This document shows, piece after piece, positions 62,401 through 64,000 of a DNA stretch of 64,000 nt. The first letter of the stretch is position 1, and the number at the start of each line of letters is the position of its first letter. The notes under the pieces are model-generated. The model saw nothing but the letters and a program-made list of their open reading frames with translations. It was not told the DNA's origin and ran no database searches. Both the position numbers and the translations under genes were made by a program. Where the stretch lies: assembly GCA_963971285.1 (NCBI GenBank), contig OZ020260.1:4560798-4624797 (forward strand). The letters are read 5' to 3'. Source of the DNA: Astropecten irregularis. Lineage: Eukaryota; Echinodermata; Asteroidea; Paxillosida; Astropectinidae.

Positions 62401-63982
62401 GGCTCCCAGTGAAATCTGCCTTCTGCTGACAACCATCTGGGCATTCCTGAAGGTAAAGTAGCAAAATCTCGTCATTATTTCGTTTTCCAATTTTCTGCAT
62501 TTTTTATTTTACAGTGGAACGCCACGATAGCAAACACTGCTACACTGAACATTTGACTATACCGAACATCATCCTTGGCTCCCAATTTTTGTGTGTACAA
62601 TACATATCCAATATTGTTCTTCAAATCACTATAACGAATGACCACTATAACGGACAATATCTGTGCATCCCGCTATGTTCATTGTAATAGTGTTCCACTG
62701 TTAATATTCAGTGGAGTACTTGTTGTTTTGTCTGATCGAGACTCTGATTGCCCTTGTTGAGTACAGCGACATTACAAGGAGATATATGAGGCCAATTTAA
62801 TGGAGCTGTTAAGCACAACAAAATTGCTTAGCACAAAATGTTTTGCTCAATAAAACAAACCACCATTAAAAATTCCATTTGATATTCATGGTCAACGAAC
62901 AACAGCCAAAGAACAATCACGAGTGCAACACACAGCACATGGACATTTTGTTGGTAATCCTGTTTGGATTAAGACAGAAATTTTATGGTCAGCGGCAAAA
63001 TTCTGTGCTAAGCAGGGCCGTGACATTGGCCCATGATGTGGAGCGATATTATAAAACAGATTGGCGTGAGGGATCCACAATGTCTCCGTGGTCGGTTGAT
63101 ACTGACCGTAGAATTGACACAACTTTTCTTCTTCTTCTTCCCTTCATCAGGAGAACCCGCCGAGTTTCAACACTCCTTTGAGCAAGCCTGACTTGAGCGG
63201 AAAGTATATCAGTTCATTCCCGCCAGGTTAGTATTTGCTAAAGGAAATTAAAAAAAAAAATGAATGGGATTCGAACCTGTTACCCTCCTCGAATACCATA
63301 CCGGTGATCTACCAATTCCACTGAGCTACTGTTCCAGCCCTATGTCAGCAGTGCCCCTAATTGTCAATTGTCTCAGTCCATTGAATGTTCTTACTGTGTA
63401 TGTTCATCACGACATAGTACGTCTTGAGAATGAAGGCTTTTCTTAGTGACAGTACCAAGTCGGTAATAGACTGATCCGATGGCACTAAATACTGTCCGCC
63501 ATTACTGGTGTGTCCCCGCCTGCCTTTTGTCCAGCAACAAAAGAATTTACGCTCCGCCACACTCTATAATTGCAGGGTGTGCGTCCCATGATTAGGGGAT
63601 GTACAGTATATAAGTGCGGCGGACGTAAATCCTTTTGTTGCCTGACAAAATACGGGCGGGGACACACCAGTAATGGTGGGTGTTTTTTTACCTCCATGTT
63701 CGCGTCGTCGGATCTGTGTATAGGTTTATTACAGTAACACCATGTACAAATATCTGATGTCAGAATTATATGTTCTGTTTGATACTGGCAGGTGTTACCA
63801 TCAAGTATGCTGAAGTGATCCACGCCATTGTCCACAAGAACATTGGTCAGTTTGGCGACCTGTACTCCCAGCTCTTCCCTTCACTGGTACCCAGCACCTT
63901 AATAACGCCGAGTGCCACACCAACGGTGGGACCAACTCATGAACAAGTACCTGTTCAAGGGGCCGGTACTACACCGACGTGA
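50486..63982 (+). CDS. INTS5: Integrator complex subunit 5
   Basis: Twenty coding exons sum to 971 aa (human about 1019). Exons: 50486-50512, 51387-51585, 51964-52067, 52643-52751, 53094-53232, 53646-53838, 54384-54498, 54946-55163, 55483-55664, 56338-56446, 56971-57081, 57479-57752, 58111-58229, 58916-59119, 59683-59912, 60567-60637, 61398-61537, 62348-62452, 63151-63226, 63792-63982. All junctions are GT-AG and the frame is open throughout. Diagnostic stretches shared with animal INTS5: [55 protein letters not shown] and [17 protein letters not shown]5 is an all-helical scaffold of the Integrator complex, which attenuates RNA polymerase II and processes snRNA 3' ends in the nucleus; no catalytic motif is expected or seen. 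The 27-nt first coding exon (MSASQVSPE) is the least certain part. Introns carry many repeats. Confidence 0.96.
50695..51245. mobile_element. Divergent GGTAGTATCATAC-related element
   Basis: ATTTACCTATAACTTTCAGG, GGTGCTGGTAGAAACATACC, GTGTATTTATCCAGAAATTA on the left half; TTGAGCTCAGATTTTCACAG, TACATGTTGGATCAGACAA and TTTACCAA..TTAGTATTATACC with TTTAA on the right. About 90 bp of unrelated sequence (50890-51060) seems inserted. In INTS5 intron 1. Confidence 0.55.
52835..53015. mobile_element. Half of a TTAA element
   Basis: GATCAAAAATATTTTGGTGG, TTACTCTTTTCTGGATAAAT, ATCATTTCAGGTAGAAA, ATATGTAAATCTGTGAACAT, TTTCTGTTTTGG, ending CCAATGTTGTATATGCC with TTTAAA. INTS5 intron 4. Confidence 0.7.
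53264..53603. repeat. 10-bp minisatellite, (TTTACATTCG)n
   Basis: About 34 tandem units of TTTACATTCG with variants TTTACATTTG, TTTATATTCA, TTTGCATTCG and TTAACATTCG. Lies entirely inside INTS5 intron 5 (53233-53645). It creates long spurious open frames because 10-bp units without stops are read in rotating frames. Confidence 0.95.
54040..54198. mobile_element. ACAGTGGAACGC-family element (copy 1)
   Basis: CAGTGAAACGGCGCTATAAC, ACCAAACATCATCCTTGGCT, CCCAATT, GAACGACCACTTTAACAAAC, GTTCGTTATAGTAGCGTTCC ACTGTACA. Copies at 56660-56865 and 62505-62705. Three of three lie in INTS5 introns (6, 10, 18). Confidence 0.8.
54690..54765. mobile_element. Arm of the AAGGCCTTTTCCCACT family
   Basis: TTTCACCCCAGGGCGGCTCC, GATGAGTTCGCCGTGTGGAT, GAGCACTCTAGTGGGAAAAA GCC. 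Only the right arm of the element seen complete at 45053-45322. INTS5 intron 7. Confidence 0.7.
55228..55395. mobile_element. CCAATCACAA-family foldback
   Basis: GGGCAATTCGAAATGGTGCG, CCACCAAGAGTTTGCAACAC on the left; TTGTGATTGGCCAACGCATT, GCAAACTCTTGGTGGTGC and TTGCCCG on the right. INTS5 intron 8. Confidence 0.82.
55768..56050. mobile_element. Foldback element, CCTTTTTCACACT family
   Basis: GGCCTTTTTCACACTATCTT with AACCAACCCGGATC on the left; CAAGCC/CTTGGGGTTGAAAC and GAGTGTGAAAAGGG on the right. Immediately followed at 56060 by a GTCGATTTCAC-family half. INTS5 intron 9. Confidence 0.65.
56060..56155. mobile_element. GTCGATTTCAC-family right part
   Basis: TTATGCACTGCAGCCCATCC, GATATGATGGGTTATCCTTC, TAACTCGAGTTATGA, GTAGGGCTTTGTAAAATCGA CCCC. 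Left part missing. INTS5 intron 9. Confidence 0.75.
56660..56865. mobile_element. ACAGTGGAACGC-family element (copy 2)
   Basis: TAGTTGAGCACTGCCATAAC, GCACAGATATTGTCTGTTAT, AGTGATCTTTCGTTGTAGTG, ATTGGGAGCCAAGGATGATG and GTAGTGGCATTCCACTGC. Inverse orientation relative to copy 1. INTS5 intron 10. Confidence 0.78.
57180..57420. repeat. Dispersed repeat with inverted B-box-like motif (copy 2)
   Basis: CCTGAAACCATCCCAACTCC, CAGAGGCTAATCTAACACAC, AAAGCCATCTCTACCCTC, CCATTTACACCTGGGTGAAG, GGACGCAAGCACCACCAGCC, CATGGCTGGATTAGAACCCA. Same family as 47880-48145. INTS5 intron 11. Confidence 0.78.
57795..58013. mobile_element. CTTAGCACAAAA-family element
   Basis: GTGCTTAGCACAAAAATTTG, CTAAGCATGACATTTCTGTC, AGGGTTAACAACACAAATTT, GATTGTTCTTTGGCTGTTGT, GACCATGAATATCAAATGAA, GTGCTTAGCAGCCCCCATGA. 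INTS5 intron 12. Confidence 0.82.
59229..59587. mobile_element. TTAA MITE (GGTAGTATCATAC family)
   Basis: Left TACTTTGGTTTTTGTCAAAG, right TACCAAAGTATGATAAGTACC; TTAA at 59225-59228 and 59588-59591; central TTGATCTTTTAAAGTCGGATC. The leftmost GGTAGTATCA is deleted. INTS5 intron 14. Confidence 0.8.
60028..60530. mobile_element. TTAA MITE left half split by another element
   Basis: AAAGGTATCATACTTTGGTA, GATGGTGATGGTAGAAACAT up to 60083, resuming at about 60455 with CGTTAAAATTGTTCTGCCTG, AAATGCTTCATTTATCCAGA, AAAGAGTAAAACCAATGACC. The right half is absent. INTS5 intron 15. Confidence 0.75.
60083..60454. mobile_element. Inserted element, GGCCATAAAAATTAATTTG ends
   Basis: Left GGCCATAAAAATTAATTTGT with TTATTGGTGTAACC and CCGCCC; right GGGCGG-inverse CCGCCCGCCC, GTTACTCCAATACAACAATT and TTTTATGGC. 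Interior A/T runs. Sits exactly inside the AACATA-CGTTAAAA site of the host MITE; a TA duplication is possible. Confidence 0.7.
60915..61325. mobile_element. GTCGATTTCAC foldback split by another foldback
   Basis: Left piece about 60915-60950 (GGGGTCGATTTTACCAAACT CGTAACTT); right piece about 61210-61325 (TAACTTGGTATCAATCGTAG, GATTTATGATGCATTGCAGC, CCTACGTAAGACACGATGG, TACAATCGATCCTATGGCTT C). INTS5 intron 16. Confidence 0.78.
60955..61205. mobile_element. Foldback element, CGTTCGTACTTTTGCACTTC family
   Basis: CCATGTAAGAATCGTTCGTA, CTTTTGCACTTCTATTTCGT, TCTCGTAAGGTCTCAATGTC on the left; GTTGAGACCTTACGAGAAGT, GAAATAGAAGTGTGAAAGTA, CGAACGATTCTTACAT on the right. Arms about 80 bp. Intact relative of the interrupted element in ILP-C intron 3. 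Confidence 0.85.
61595..61850 (-). repeat. tRNA-derived SINE-like repeat, inverted
   Basis: The minus strand has AGCTCAGCTG (A-box remnant), GGTCGCAGATTCGAATCCCA CTCCAGTC and, further along, the CCTTGGGATAAAGCAGGATG and GAGTGATCCCTCGTACGTAA blocks of the long family, in rearranged order. INTS5 intron 17. Confidence 0.65.
61985..62205 (-). repeat. tRNA-derived SINE-like repeat, inverted, partial
   Basis: GACTAGAGCGGGATTTGAAC CGGTGACC at the left (inverted B box), then GTGAAACCATACATAGCAAG GATC. INTS5 intron 17. Confidence 0.6.
62505..62705. mobile_element. ACAGTGGAACGC-family element (copy 3, complete)
   Basis: TTTTACAGTGGAACGCCACG, GACTATACCGAACATCATCC, TTGGCTCCCAATTTTTG, CACTATAACGAATGACCACT, ATTGTAATAGTGTTCCACTG TTAA. 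INTS5 intron 18. Confidence 0.82.
62790..63020. mobile_element. CTTAGCACAAAA-family element, inverted
   Basis: GGCCAATTTAATGGAGCTGT TAAGCACAA, GCTTAGCACAAAATGTTTTG, CCATTTGATATTCATGGTCA, CAGCCAAAGAACAATCACGA, TGTGCTAAGCAGGGCC. INTS5 intron 18. Confidence 0.82.
63250..63345 (-). repeat. tRNA-derived repeat, best tRNA-like copy
   Basis: Minus strand: GGCTGGAACAGTAGCTCAGT GGAATTGGTAGATC, GGTATGGTATTCGAGGAGGG, AGGTTCGAATCCCATTCA and a following poly-T. A and B boxes are both good, but the cloverleaf acceptor stem does not close. INTS5 intron 19. Confidence 0.7.
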
Positions 63983-64000
63983 CGGAAAAGGCTGGTTAAC

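Overview
The window looks like nuclear DNA of a marine invertebrate deuterostome, most likely an echinoderm or another ambulacrarian. Genes have short exons with GT-AG introns. Introns and intergenic DNA are packed with small inverted-repeat transposons and tRNA-derived repeats, and there are several eight-cysteine insulin-like genes. I recall eight-cysteine insulins being described in ambulacrarians; the assignment is an inference. I see no bacterial-style operon, no CRISPR array and no intact transposase gene.

Left third (1.7-18 kb): three paralogous insulin-like peptide genes, each rebuilt here from four exons with identical intron phases (1, 2, 1). ILP-A (minus, 4983-1747), ILP-B (plus, 10266-12713) and ILP-C (minus, 17918-14426) each encode a signal peptide, a cysteine-bearing N-terminal segment, a B chain with C-x11-C-x-C, and an A chain with CC-x3-C-x8-C after a Lys-Arg site. 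All three have TATA boxes 75-115 bp before the ATG. ILP-B and ILP-C are tail to tail.

Middle (18-44 kb): a repeat-rich stretch with a decayed 5S rRNA copy; a six-exon minus-strand gene (29400-23936) for a 579-residue nuclear-type protein with Q/S-rich, RGG-like and RS-rich tracts and one U1/matrin-type C2H2 finger; and an intronless plus-strand gene (34935-35339) for a 134-residue single-pass protein resembling KCNE potassium-channel beta subunits.

Right third (44.6-64 kb): two plus-strand housekeeping genes, both reconstructed end to end. DUSP12/YVH1 (7 coding exons, 332 aa) is followed by INTS5, Integrator complex subunit 5 (20 coding exons, 971 aa), whose stop lies 18 bp from the window end.

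Mobile DNA: a large family of TTAA-flanked elements with GGTAGTATCATAC ends; two hAT-like families with 8-bp target duplications; a 111-bp element with a 9-bp duplication beside DUSP12; at least ten further foldback families; tRNA-derived SINE-like repeats; a 10-bp minisatellite. Several elements are nested inside one another, which allows relative dating.
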